Part shown: piece after piece, positions 37,101 to 46,026 of the stretch | How positions within the stretch are numbered: position 1 is the stretch's first letter | Layout: every line of letters begins with the position of its first letter | Assembly (NCBI GenBank): GCA_019739335.1 | Contig: CP073261.1 | Coordinates: 2,594,001-2,658,000 of the forward strand | Length of the DNA: 64,000 bases | DNA from: Erythrobacter sp. | Lineage (GTDB): Bacteria; Pseudomonadota; Alphaproteobacteria; Sphingomonadales; Sphingomonadaceae | Direction of reading: 5' to 3' | Position numbers and translations under genes: made by a program | Notes under the pieces: model-generated | Told to the model about the DNA's origin: nothing | What the model saw: only the letters and a program-made list of their open reading frames with translations | The model's database searches: none

Positions 37101-37280
37101 ATGTCCACCTTCTATGCCGCGGGGCGCACAGATTCGATTGCGGGAGCTTTGCGCACTGCGCAGTTGTCGGTTCTGGAAAACCCGCGCCGGTCGCATCCAT
37201 ACTACTGGGGCAATTTCTTCCTGGTCGGCAATGGCACCAATTCGATGTTCGCCGGGCCGACGCAGGTGGCGATGAACTGA
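34098..37280 (+). CDS. exported TPR-CHAT domain (caspase-like) protein
   Basis: The 1060-residue protein has a Sec signal peptide (to about residue 29, ending GVAAANA). A cysteine-containing N-terminal domain follows (C46, C71, C94, C113). Then come helical TPR-like repeats (about residues 190-650) and a C-terminal CHAT domain (about 730-1045). The catalytic pair of the caspase-like fold is intact: His884 in HFATHG and Cys947 in VLSACDTSG. Late CHAT signatures (RSFLVAEARAVMATFWRVPD and SHPYYWGNFFLVG) are present. It should be a cysteine protease working outside the cytoplasm. The start overlaps the exoprotein stop (ATGA), so it is translationally coupled. The target is unknown; the exoprotein, the transporter or a host/neighbour protein are candidates. 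Confidence 0.9.
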   Translation: MTRLSAKSVLLGAACSLAITALMPGVAAANAPEVFTVGENSEGDTCSAALQWTNGEGAVLLARDQPFGITCRGIDAADLQGYVSGSAVPEVGNCGEAIEVALTGIGMAQVRRCADAQLGRSAVDIRFERNGQTWHGAAIPTALPNLEAALRVIAAGGAIPRSGATVEPSIALDAIPAGPDVIAGSATGGITSESAFTEGVRALQTGRQIDASRILNDALREFASADLSTLVDLRLAAGLADSNVSQFEAAEQHFAAAEALLDGQGTDADSQQVQQLLVYRGLHLINQRQWTRAIAALSRSTPESGQLLDPTLLSRLNQETLAFGGTGASGAGAGELQSSLADSAALQSVLLEAQRYWTLSVAYLASGDAGLENAEAAIANAGKVATGPIGRIEPARIGWLHSAIERQQGRIHARRNDTGAAIASFDCAIAALRGTVPGNPGACVVTPLSRQADTSATSALLLETQLERASIASRDPARRDSALADYRAVVGGIANLDGVGPVSQAALERYFDLLASATPNAARNEEFFSAMQSIGEPAIAREYAVMQQRLSADEGVRELLRERRDLQQARNGLSFEIGGLSGTDAETASLRTEKQAELDAVVAQLDAVNVLIDQTGGIAQLSDNPIMLQELAASLEPGEVYLKLVQLNDSMYGMAISPGTSELYRIEGTLAEVEAEVESVLASAQTNAEARLMPYDVAGANALFRRIAGPATQMVAGASRVIFDPAGAFRRMPIAILVTDDASVDTYLASGRLGDYSSVGFLGKQAETAVSLSPRAFLGGRTNPTPSAAQNEFIGFADAPPPVLTQQQSQAMMPFDCSLTLGRWAEALYSADPVSALELQRIASALGMASVPQFTGQSFTDVSLTQGAASGSLDQYKILHFATHGLSGRRVEVAQDNGSCMVYVPPSLVTALAAPDAAGTVLSDGLLAFDEVTSLQLDANLVVLSACDTSGSATTLAGRAAGFETSDAALDGLVRSFLVAEARAVMATFWRVPDNVVTLDLMSTFYAAGRTDSIAGALRTAQLSVLENPRRSHPYYWGNFFLVGNGTNSMFAGPTQVAMN

Positions 37281-37329
37281 CGGCGATTGAATCGATTGTG
37301 TGGCAGTTCGCCGCACTTTCCGCGGGCGA

Positions 37330-37620
37330 TCAGCCTACCAGAACCGTAAAACAGCCCAGCACAAGGCTGCCGCCATGCGCCGTCATGTCTCCGATGCGCG
37401 CCTGCGGCATGCCCACGGTGATGACAGTGAAGCTGCCCAGCGCAATGACATCGGGCGGGCCGACGCATGTGCACATGTCACCCACCCGCGCTGCCGGAAG
37501 ACTGCCGATCAGCACGGTTGGCGCACCGGGAGGGAGGACCGGGCCACCCACATGAGGGACTACTCCTGTCACCATCGGGCAGACATGCATGTCGGTCACG
37601 CGTGATGCAGGCATTCCCAT
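37330..37620 (-). CDS. PAAR-domain spike tip protein of the T6SS
   Basis: The 96-residue protein is a stand-alone PAAR domain that would cap the VgrG trimer. It shows PAAR-type repeats (SRVTDMHVCPM, AARVGDMCTC, ARIGDMTAHGG) with His and Cys residues suited to zinc binding at the tip. The ATG at 37620 has AGGAG 8 nt upstream; the longer open frame is an artefact. There is no toxin extension, so effectors must bind otherwise. It is divergent from tssA. Confidence 0.85.
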   Translation of the reverse strand: MGMPASRVTDMHVCPMVTGVVPHVGGPVLPPGAPTVLIGSLPAARVGDMCTCVGPPDVIALGSFTVITVGMPQARIGDMTAHGGSLVLGCFTVLVG

Positions 37621-37735
37621 TCTGGTACTCCTGGGCAATTCCCGCATGACATAGCGCAAAAATCGGCAAGAAAACAGTGGTGATGCGTTACAAAAAGCGT
37701 AAGCTGTTGCGTGCAGTCCAGCCGAGGGGGGTAAG

Positions 37736-38935
37736 GTGCTGATTGACGAGGAAGTAAGCGAATCCATCATGGCGCCGATCGACGGGGGGGTCGGTGTGAA
37801 TGGTCGCGAGGATGAAGGCGCCGCGGCGGAATTGCTGCGCGACATCCGGTTGAAGCGAAAAGAACGGGTGCGCGCCGAACAGGCGATCGCGCTCGATGAA
37901 GACGATGCCGGGGCCGCCGAAGGCGTGGATACCTGGGAAGACATTGGCGAAGCGGCGATCCGCTATCTCTCCGAATGCGGCAAGGATCTGGAGCCGATGG
38001 CGATCCTGATCGAAGCGGCCGCCCGGGATGAGAAACCGCCGCAATCTTTGGCCGCAGCCATGTCGCTGCTTGCCGATATGGTCGAAACCTATTGGGAACA
38101 GGGCCTTTATCCTCCCGCTGACGAGGACGAGGCGGACGGGGTTGAGGCTCGCTTCATGCCGCTTTCCGGCCTCAGTGGCGGCAGCAATGATCGCGAAGGC
38201 GCGCTGATCCTGCCGGTGCGCAACATGGTGCTGCTCAAGGTCGGGAATGAAACCCTGCGCTATGCGGACAAGGTGATGGTCGATGCCGCCAGCCAGGTGC
38301 AGGCGGGCGACGCCGATGCCAAGGCCGCGCGGGCCGAAGCGCGGCAGGCGGCCTATGACCGGTTCGAGCGTCTGGTCACAGTCGCCGGGCGTAAAGGCGT
38401 GGAACCAACGCTAGAGGCGATTGCCAAAGCCGAGACCGAATGGCGACGCGCAGTCGAATTCATCATCAAGCGCGCCTCACCTTACATGCCCGCCGCATCG
38501 CGCCTCACTGGCGAACTCGAAGGCATCCGCGAATGGCTTAGCGGGCTGGCTAAGCGACTGCCTGCAGAAGAAGATAAAGCGGAGGCGGGCGGTGACAGCG
38601 CCGGATCGGCCAGCGATGGCGATACCAGTACTTCGTCCGGGTCCGCCGAAGGCGGGGGAGGGAAGGGCTTTGTGGCGGGTAAGATCGACAGTCGCGAGGA
38701 TGCTTTGCGCGCAGTTAATGCCGCGGCGGACTATTTCGCCCGACGCGAACCGCATTCACCTGTCGGAAAGGCCTTGCGCGAAATCGACAGGCGCGCGAGG
38801 ATGGGCTTGCAGGAACTGATCGCCGAACTGATCCCCGCCGCCGATGCGCGGACGGAATTCTACTGGCGGTCAGGCATCCGCCCACCAGCCGACGAAGCGC
38901 CTGCCGAGACAAAGAGCGGCGACGACTGGGATTGA
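37736..38935 (+). CDS. tssA: T6SS protein TssA (ImpA N-terminal domain)
   Basis: TssA coordinates baseplate and sheath assembly. The 399-residue protein has the ImpA N-terminal region (about residues 40-190; with TWEDIGEAAIRYLSECGKD and ETYWEQGLYP). A helical middle and a Gly/Ser-rich acidic linker (residues ~280-310) follow. The C-terminal part (SREDALRAVNAAADYFARREPHSP) is typical of short TssA proteins. The GTG start at 37736 follows GAGGGGGG. It opens the plus-strand T6SS run. Confidence 0.9.
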   Translation: MLIDEEVSESIMAPIDGGVGVNGREDEGAAAELLRDIRLKRKERVRAEQAIALDEDDAGAAEGVDTWEDIGEAAIRYLSECGKDLEPMAILIEAAARDEKPPQSLAAAMSLLADMVETYWEQGLYPPADEDEADGVEARFMPLSGLSGGSNDREGALILPVRNMVLLKVGNETLRYADKVMVDAASQVQAGDADAKAARAEARQAAYDRFERLVTVAGRKGVEPTLEAIAKAETEWRRAVEFIIKRASPYMPAASRLTGELEGIREWLSGLAKRLPAEEDKAEAGGDSAGSASDGDTSTSSGSAEGGGGKGFVAGKIDSREDALRAVNAAADYFARREPHSPVGKALREIDRRARMGLQELIAELIPAADARTEFYWRSGIRPPADEAPAETKSGDDWD

Positions 38936-39007
38936 TAGTGCGGTAAAGGGTAACCGGGTCGCTCCGTTGCCGAAGTTTACGACTGATGGTCTGGAAGGGA
39001 GATCGAC

Positions 39008-39511
39008 ATGAGCGATTCTGTACACGAGAAGCTGAAAAGGGTGCGCAAGCCGCGCGTCCACATCACCTACGATGTGGAAACCAACGGGGCGATGGAAACC
39101 AAGGAAATTCCTTACGTCGTCGGCGTATTGGGGGATTTCTCGGGCGATTCCGATGTGGCGAAGAAAAGCCTCAAGGAACGCCGCTTCATTGATCTGAAAA
39201 AGGACAAGTTCGACCAGGTCATGGCGCGGCTGGAGCCGGGCGTGAAGATGAAGGTCGAGGACGTGCTTTCCGGCGAGGAAGGCAAGGAATTCGGGGTCGA
39301 CCTGAAGTTCCGTTCGATGGAAGATTTCGAACCCGAGAAGATCGTCGAACAGGTGGCGCCGCTGCGCAACCTGATGGAAACGCGCAATCAGTTGCGTGAC
39401 CTGATGGCCAAGGCGGATGGTTCCGAGGAGCTCGAATCGTTGCTGGAGCAGATCCTCAACGACGAAGGCAAGCTGAGCGAGTTGCAAGCGCAGCTCGGCA
39501 CGAAAGAGTGA
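39008..39511 (+). CDS. tssB: T6SS sheath small subunit TssB
   Basis: The 167-residue protein interlocks with TssC to form the contractile sheath. Recognisable segments are RVHITYDVETNGA, PYVVGVLGDFSG and SMEDFEPEKIVEQV. Length is normal. The ATG follows GGAAGGGAGATC. It lies 14 nt before tssC, the invariant order. Confidence 0.96.
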   Translation: MSDSVHEKLKRVRKPRVHITYDVETNGAMETKEIPYVVGVLGDFSGDSDVAKKSLKERRFIDLKKDKFDQVMARLEPGVKMKVEDVLSGEEGKEFGVDLKFRSMEDFEPEKIVEQVAPLRNLMETRNQLRDLMAKADGSEELESLLEQILNDEGKLSELQAQLGTKE

Positions 39512-39525
39512 GCGGAGCATAGACG

Positions 39526-41025
<1,500 letters not shown>

Positions 41026-41040
41026 TCGTAACGCAATAAG

Positions 41041-42534
41041 GTGCCTGAAGGGGGTGACATTCTGGCCGCTGCCATCCGCAGCACCACCGGCGAAGAAAAT
41101 CCGCCGGGTGATGCTGCGGAGGCCGGCCCGGATGCGCCCCCCGGTGCCGAACCTCTCCCAACAAAGGAAGACCCGCGCCTTGCACTGAACGCTGACCGCG
41201 CTGCGCATCACGAGCGGCTGATGGCACTCGCCAATGCCGCCATTGTGGAGTTGGACCGGCGGCTCGGTCGCACGCTTGACCTGATCCTGCACCATCCCGA
41301 TTTCCAGAGGCTCGAATCGCTCTGGCGCGGGACGCGGTGGCTGCTCGATTCTTGCGACGATCCGATGGTCGTCGTCCGCATCCTCGATATCCGCTGGATC
41401 GAAATCGCCCGCGACATGGAACGGGCGATGGATTTCGATCAGAGCAAGCTGTTCGATCTGGTTTACAACGAGGAATACGGTCATCCCGGCGGGCGACCGT
41501 ATGGCATGCTGGTAATCGATCACGCGCTCTCGCATCGGCCGGGGCGACAGGGTCCGACCGATGACGTGGTGGTGCTTGACGGTCTTGCCGATGTCGCCGC
41601 GGCGGCGTTTTGCCCGATCGTGCTCGGTGTGCATCCCAGCGTCATGGAACTCGATCGTTTCGACGATCTCGACCTGCGACAGGATCTCGCCGCCAGCCTG
41701 GCGCATCCTTCGTTCCGCGCCTGGAACCGGACCCGCCAGCGTCCGGACAGCCGCTTCCTCGCCGCCGTCATGCCGCATCTGCTGGTGCGCGAACCGTGGC
41801 GCGGCCGCGATTTCCCCCGGCTGGGCTTTAGCTGGGACGAGAAGGTCAACAGTCCGGACGACTTGTGCTGGCTCAATGGTTCCTTCGCACTCGGCTATGT
41901 CACCATGCGGGCGATGGCCAATTTTCGTTGGCCCGCCGCAATACGCGGGATCGTGCCGCCGGGCGAAGGTGGCACGGTGGACGGCCCGGTGCGGCACTTC
42001 CTCCATGCCGACCGCCATGGCGTGGTGGCCCGGTTCGCAACCGAGAATGCCGTATCCGAAGCGCAGGAGATGGCCCTCAACAATGTCGGCATCATCGCCC
42101 TACGGCAGATGCAGCACACCGGGATCGCCGGATTCATGAACCTGCCGAGCATGCATTCACCGCCCGACATCGGCGGCGACATCGCGCAGATGAACGCCAA
42201 GATGAGTTCGATGATCAACTACATCCTCTGCGTCTCGCGCTTTGCGCATTACGTGAAGGTGATGGCGCGGGACTGGGTCGGCAGTTACAAGGATGCGGCC
42301 CAGTGCGAGACGCTGTTGCAGCGCTGGCTGCACAAGTACACCACCGATGATGACGATCCTTCCGCCCAGCAGCGCGTGCAGTATCCGCTGCGCGAGGCAC
42401 GGGTGAGCGTGCGCGAAAATCCGGCCAAGCCGGGCAGCTACGAATGCGAGATTGCGCTGCGGCCACATTACCAGCTCGATCAGTTGACCAGTGAATTCCG
42501 GCTCACCACGGTTGTCGGCGGGAAGGGCAACTGA
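41041..42534 (+). CDS. second TssC-like protein (ImpD/TssC40-type paralogue)
   Basis: The 497-residue protein is a clear TssC relative. It shares SLWRGTRWLL, MDFDQSKLFDLVYNEEYG, FAHYVKVMARDWVGSY and the C-terminal RPHYQLDQLTSEFRLTT with the preceding gene, but is diverged overall. It has an extra acidic, proline-rich N-terminus (about residues 10-50). Alphaproteobacterial imp-type loci often carry such a second TssC, which can contribute to sheath function or have a specialised role. It starts with GTG (VPEGGD) after AATAAG and ends overlapping tssE (TGATG). Confidence 0.88.
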   Translation: MPEGGDILAAAIRSTTGEENPPGDAAEAGPDAPPGAEPLPTKEDPRLALNADRAAHHERLMALANAAIVELDRRLGRTLDLILHHPDFQRLESLWRGTRWLLDSCDDPMVVVRILDIRWIEIARDMERAMDFDQSKLFDLVYNEEYGHPGGRPYGMLVIDHALSHRPGRQGPTDDVVVLDGLADVAAAAFCPIVLGVHPSVMELDRFDDLDLRQDLAASLAHPSFRAWNRTRQRPDSRFLAAVMPHLLVREPWRGRDFPRLGFSWDEKVNSPDDLCWLNGSFALGYVTMRAMANFRWPAAIRGIVPPGEGGTVDGPVRHFLHADRHGVVARFATENAVSEAQEMALNNVGIIALRQMQHTGIAGFMNLPSMHSPPDIGGDIAQMNAKMSSMINYILCVSRFAHYVKVMARDWVGSYKDAAQCETLLQRWLHKYTTDDDDPSAQQRVQYPLREARVSVRENPAKPGSYECEIALRPHYQLDQLTSEFRLTTVVGGKGN

Positions 42535-42995
42535 TGATTACGCAAAGCCTCATCGACCGTTTGATCGATCTCGAGCCCGAACAGCTGGTGGAGCGCGCCG
42601 CCACCGAGGCAGTGGAACTGGCCGAGTACAAGGTCCGCCTGCTGCGCGATCTGGAGCACCTGCTCAACACCACCCAACCGATCTTCGTCTCGCACGGCAA
42701 GCATGACGGGATGGCGGACAACATCATTGGCTACGGGCTGGCGGACATGGCGACCGAGGACTTTTCTTCCGATGCCGTGCGTGACCGGCTGCGGCGCGTC
42801 GTGGCCGATACCATCCGCCGCCACGAGCCGCGGTTGCATGACGTCTCGGTGCAGGCTGACGATTCACCAAGCGCCAAGGGCATCACCTTCCGTATCATGG
42901 CGGTACTTTCCATCAGCCGGAACGACGAAATCGTGGTCTATGACGCGAACGTCCGCCCGAGCGACAAGACCATAGAGCTGGATTTGAACGGGTGA
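42534..42995 (+). CDS. tssE: T6SS baseplate protein TssE (gp25-like)
   Basis: The 153-residue protein matches gp25-like wedge proteins. It has the segments LLRDLEHLLNT, GYGLADMATEDF, and a C-terminal beta-rich half (ITFRIMAVLSI). The start overlaps the stop of the TssC paralogue by one base and tssF follows after 4 nt, so it is tightly coupled. Confidence 0.9.
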   Translation: MITQSLIDRLIDLEPEQLVERAATEAVELAEYKVRLLRDLEHLLNTTQPIFVSHGKHDGMADNIIGYGLADMATEDFSSDAVRDRLRRVVADTIRRHEPRLHDVSVQADDSPSAKGITFRIMAVLSISRNDEIVVYDANVRPSDKTIELDLNG

Positions 42996-42999
42996 CCCG

Positions 43000-44814
43000 A
43001 TGATCGATGACCTGATCGAATACTACCAGCGCGAACTGGCCTATCTGTCGAACAATGCAGGCGCATTTGCCGATGCGCATCCCAAGATCGCTTCGCGCCT
43101 GCGACTGACCAAGGAAGCGATCGAGGACCCGCATGTGGGCCGTCTGATCGAATCCGTGGCGTTCCTCAACGCCCGGCTGCGGCACAAGATCGACGATGAA
43201 TATCCGGAGCTTTCGGATGCCATCCTGCACACGCTCTACCCGCACCTGATCCAGCCGCTGCCATCGGTGATGGTGGTGCAATTGCAGCCAGCGGACGATC
43301 TGGCGGCGCCGGTGCTGGTGCCCAAGGGGACCGAGATCCTAACCGAGGAAATCGATGGCGAGCCGTGCCGCTATCGGCTTTGCCGTGATGTGCGGATGAT
43401 GCCGTTGAAGATCGAAAGCGCAACCATGACTGGGCCGCCGTTCGACGTACCTGCGGGCAGCCCCGGCAATGCCAAAGGAATGCTGCACATCCGGCTCAAG
43501 ACATCGAAGCCGGAGATTACCATCGATCAGCTCGATATCTCTACCCTGCGCTTCTACATCAAGGGCAACGCGCGGCGGGCGCACATCCTGCTCGAACAGT
43601 TCGGCACCAGCCTGACCGGGATCACTGCCGCATCGGGAATCGCCGATGTCGACGCAGTGCCGATTGGCGCGGAAGCGCTGAAGATGGGCGGGCTGGACGA
43701 GAAGGCACTGCTGCTGCCCCAGCAATCCCATTCGCGTTTGTCCTACGGCCTGTTGCAGGAGCACTTTGCTTATCCGCACAAGGAGATGTTCTTCGAAGTA
43801 ACCGGACTGGAAGCGCGCACGTTGACGCTGGCGGGCGATACGCTCGATTTACATTTCTTCTTTGACCGGCTGTCCTCCGAGCTTGAACGGGTGGTGCGCG
43901 CCGACGATTTCGACCTGTTCGCTGCGCCCGCGATCAACCTCTGGGAAATGCAGGCGGAGCCGATCCTGCTCGATCATTCGGCCATTGAATACCGGATCAT
44001 CAGCAATACCCGGCGCGAGGATGCGATAGAGGTTTATGCGGTGCAGGGCGTGGAATTGCAGCGCGCCAACGGGGACAAGGTGCCCGTCCCGTCGCTCTAT
44101 TCGATTGACCGGGGTTCGCCGCGCGAAGGGCGCCATTTCCACACGATTTCACGCCGTTCGAGCTTCTCGAAGGGCGGCGGGGACGATGTGTTCATCACCA
44201 TCGCCGATCTCGAAGGCGAGTTACTGGGTGATGACACTACCATCGTCAACACCAGGGTGCTGGCGATCAACCGCGAGTTGCCCGCGCGTCTCCCGTTCGG
44301 TGGGGGGAGGCCACACCTTAGCATAACCGGATCGGTTCAGGGGCTGGGTAAAGTTACTGCGCTCAGCAAGCCGACGCCCACCCGTCGCGCCCACCGACGC
44401 CGCGCCGCGCACTGGCGGCTGGTAGGGCAATTGTCGCTCAATTACCTCAGCCTGGTCGGCGGGGACGAGGGGACCAGCGCACTTCGCGAAGTGCTGGCGC
44501 TCTATGATCTGGGCGACACCACCGAGACCTCCTATCTGCGCGACCGACTGAAAGCAGTCCGCACCGAACCTGGGGTCGCGCGGATGCGGCTGAAGGGGCA
44601 CAGCGTGATTTGCGCCGGGCTGGATGTGACGCTCGATATCGATGACGAACGGATGTCCGGCAGCGGCAGTTACATGCTCTGCGCCGTGATCGAGCGGTTC
44701 CTGGCGGGCGCGTGTTCGCTCAACAGCTTCGTGCGGCTGACCGCGCGCCTGCAGCGCGAAAGCGGCGTGTGGAAGACCTGGCCCGCGCGGCTGGGTGACC
44801 GGCCGCTGGTCTGA
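43000..44814 (+). CDS. tssF: T6SS baseplate protein TssF
   Basis: The 604-residue protein has the diagnostic TssF start (LIEYYQRELAYLSNNAGAFA, then AHPKIASRL) and the segment DEYPELSDAILHTLYPH. It is full length. The middle contains LSYGLLQEHFAYPHKEMFFE and RGREF-like stretches typical of the family. TssF forms the baseplate wedge with TssG, TssE and TssK. tssG begins 5 nt downstream. Confidence 0.95.
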   Translation: MIDDLIEYYQRELAYLSNNAGAFADAHPKIASRLRLTKEAIEDPHVGRLIESVAFLNARLRHKIDDEYPELSDAILHTLYPHLIQPLPSVMVVQLQPADDLAAPVLVPKGTEILTEEIDGEPCRYRLCRDVRMMPLKIESATMTGPPFDVPAGSPGNAKGMLHIRLKTSKPEITIDQLDISTLRFYIKGNARRAHILLEQFGTSLTGITAASGIADVDAVPIGAEALKMGGLDEKALLLPQQSHSRLSYGLLQEHFAYPHKEMFFEVTGLEARTLTLAGDTLDLHFFFDRLSSELERVVRADDFDLFAAPAINLWEMQAEPILLDHSAIEYRIISNTRREDAIEVYAVQGVELQRANGDKVPVPSLYSIDRGSPREGRHFHTISRRSSFSKGGGDDVFITIADLEGELLGDDTTIVNTRVLAINRELPARLPFGGGRPHLSITGSVQGLGKVTALSKPTPTRRAHRRRAAHWRLVGQLSLNYLSLVGGDEGTSALREVLALYDLGDTTETSYLRDRLKAVRTEPGVARMRLKGHSVICAGLDVTLDIDDERMSGSGSYMLCAVIERFLAGACSLNSFVRLTARLQRESGVWKTWPARLGDRPLV

Positions 44815-44819
44815 TCCCG

Positions 44820-45911
44820 GTGGCCTTGCCCGATCTCGCCTATCTGAAGCGCGCCACATTTGCGCAGGCGGCGCGGGTGCTCAGCCTGCTTGCGCGGCGT
44901 AAGGGCCGCGATCTGGCACCCGGCGGTGATGCAATCCCGGAGGATGAGTCGGTGCGCTTCGTCGCTTCGCAGCGGATGGGCCTGCCCTACTCGGACGTGC
45001 AGGATGTTGCGCAGGATGGGAACAAGGCCCGCTTGATCGCCAATATCCTCGGCAGCGCCGGGCGCACGCCGGCTTTGCCGCCGCCCTATAGTGAATTGCA
45101 GCTCGAACGACGTCGGGCGCGGGACAACTCGTTCGCCGATTTCCTCAACCTGTTCGATCACCGCGCGCTCAGCTTCTTCTACCGGGTCGAGGAGAAATAC
45201 CGCTGGCCGCTGATGGTGGAGCGGACCGGAACGGGCGATCGCGATCCGATCGGTGCGATGATGCTGGCGCTTTCGGGAATGGACGCGCGCGGGGAGGCAG
45301 AGCGACTGGACCTGCCGCACGCGCAACTCATTCCGCTTACCGTGCATCTCGCCGATACCCGCCGCAGCAGGTACAGCGTGGAAACGGTATTGCGCGTGGC
45401 CACCGGAATGGATCTGGAAGTGCTGGAAGCGCAGCCGACCTGGATGGCAGTGCCGCCGCAGGAACAATCGCGGCTCGGCTTCGGCAGGCTTGGAAGTTTT
45501 AACCAGCTCGGCGTGCCCGATGATCTGCCGCCCGAGGAATCGGGGCAGGCGGCGATGATCGGTTCGGCCGTGCTCGACGTGCAGCACCATTTCCTGATCG
45601 TACTGGGGCCAATGCCCTATGACCGGCTACGTGCGTTCTGTGCCCAGCCGGACCTGCGCCGTCTGGTCAGCCAGCTGGCGGCACTGGCTGCAGGGCTCGA
45701 GCAGCGCGCTTCGCTACGACTGCGAATCGCTGCGAGAGATGTCCCGCCGCTGCGGTTGGGTGACGAAGCGACGCCTGCCATGCTGGGATGGACGACCTGG
45801 CTGGGAGAGTTTGAAAGTGACGCGGATATTCTCGATGATTGCGTGATCCCGATCGACAACGCCGCGATCCATCAGGAAAAAGCGGTTGTGGTTCGGCGTA
45901 GAGGGGTATAG
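44820..45911 (+). CDS. tssG: T6SS baseplate protein TssG
   Basis: The 363-residue protein is the TssG wedge subunit. Typical pieces are VRFVASQRMGLPYSDV near the start, and FADFLNLFDHRALSFFYRVEEKY in the first half. The position directly after tssF supports it. It starts with GTG 44820, preceded by no strong ribosome site, so translation is probably coupled to tssF. A 115-nt gap without a gene follows. Confidence 0.93.
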   Translation: MALPDLAYLKRATFAQAARVLSLLARRKGRDLAPGGDAIPEDESVRFVASQRMGLPYSDVQDVAQDGNKARLIANILGSAGRTPALPPPYSELQLERRRARDNSFADFLNLFDHRALSFFYRVEEKYRWPLMVERTGTGDRDPIGAMMLALSGMDARGEAERLDLPHAQLIPLTVHLADTRRSRYSVETVLRVATGMDLEVLEAQPTWMAVPPQEQSRLGFGRLGSFNQLGVPDDLPPEESGQAAMIGSAVLDVQHHFLIVLGPMPYDRLRAFCAQPDLRRLVSQLAALAAGLEQRASLRLRIAARDVPPLRLGDEATPAMLGWTTWLGEFESDADILDDCVIPIDNAAIHQEKAVVVRRRGV

Positions 45912-46026
45912 CCTGCAACGCAGTCCGCCGGGGGAACTCTGACAGAGCGGATATATCACGGGTCGCTAATCTGGATCGCGGTTGCGCGGGCATGGGCCTG
46001 TGCGTCGCTTTGGTCATGGGGGACAG

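Noticed and set aside
34098..37280. CHAT protein as part of a cytoplasmic abortive-infection or gasdermin system
   Set aside because: It carries a Sec signal peptide and no gasdermin-like or sensor gene is adjacent; the coupling is with secretion genes.
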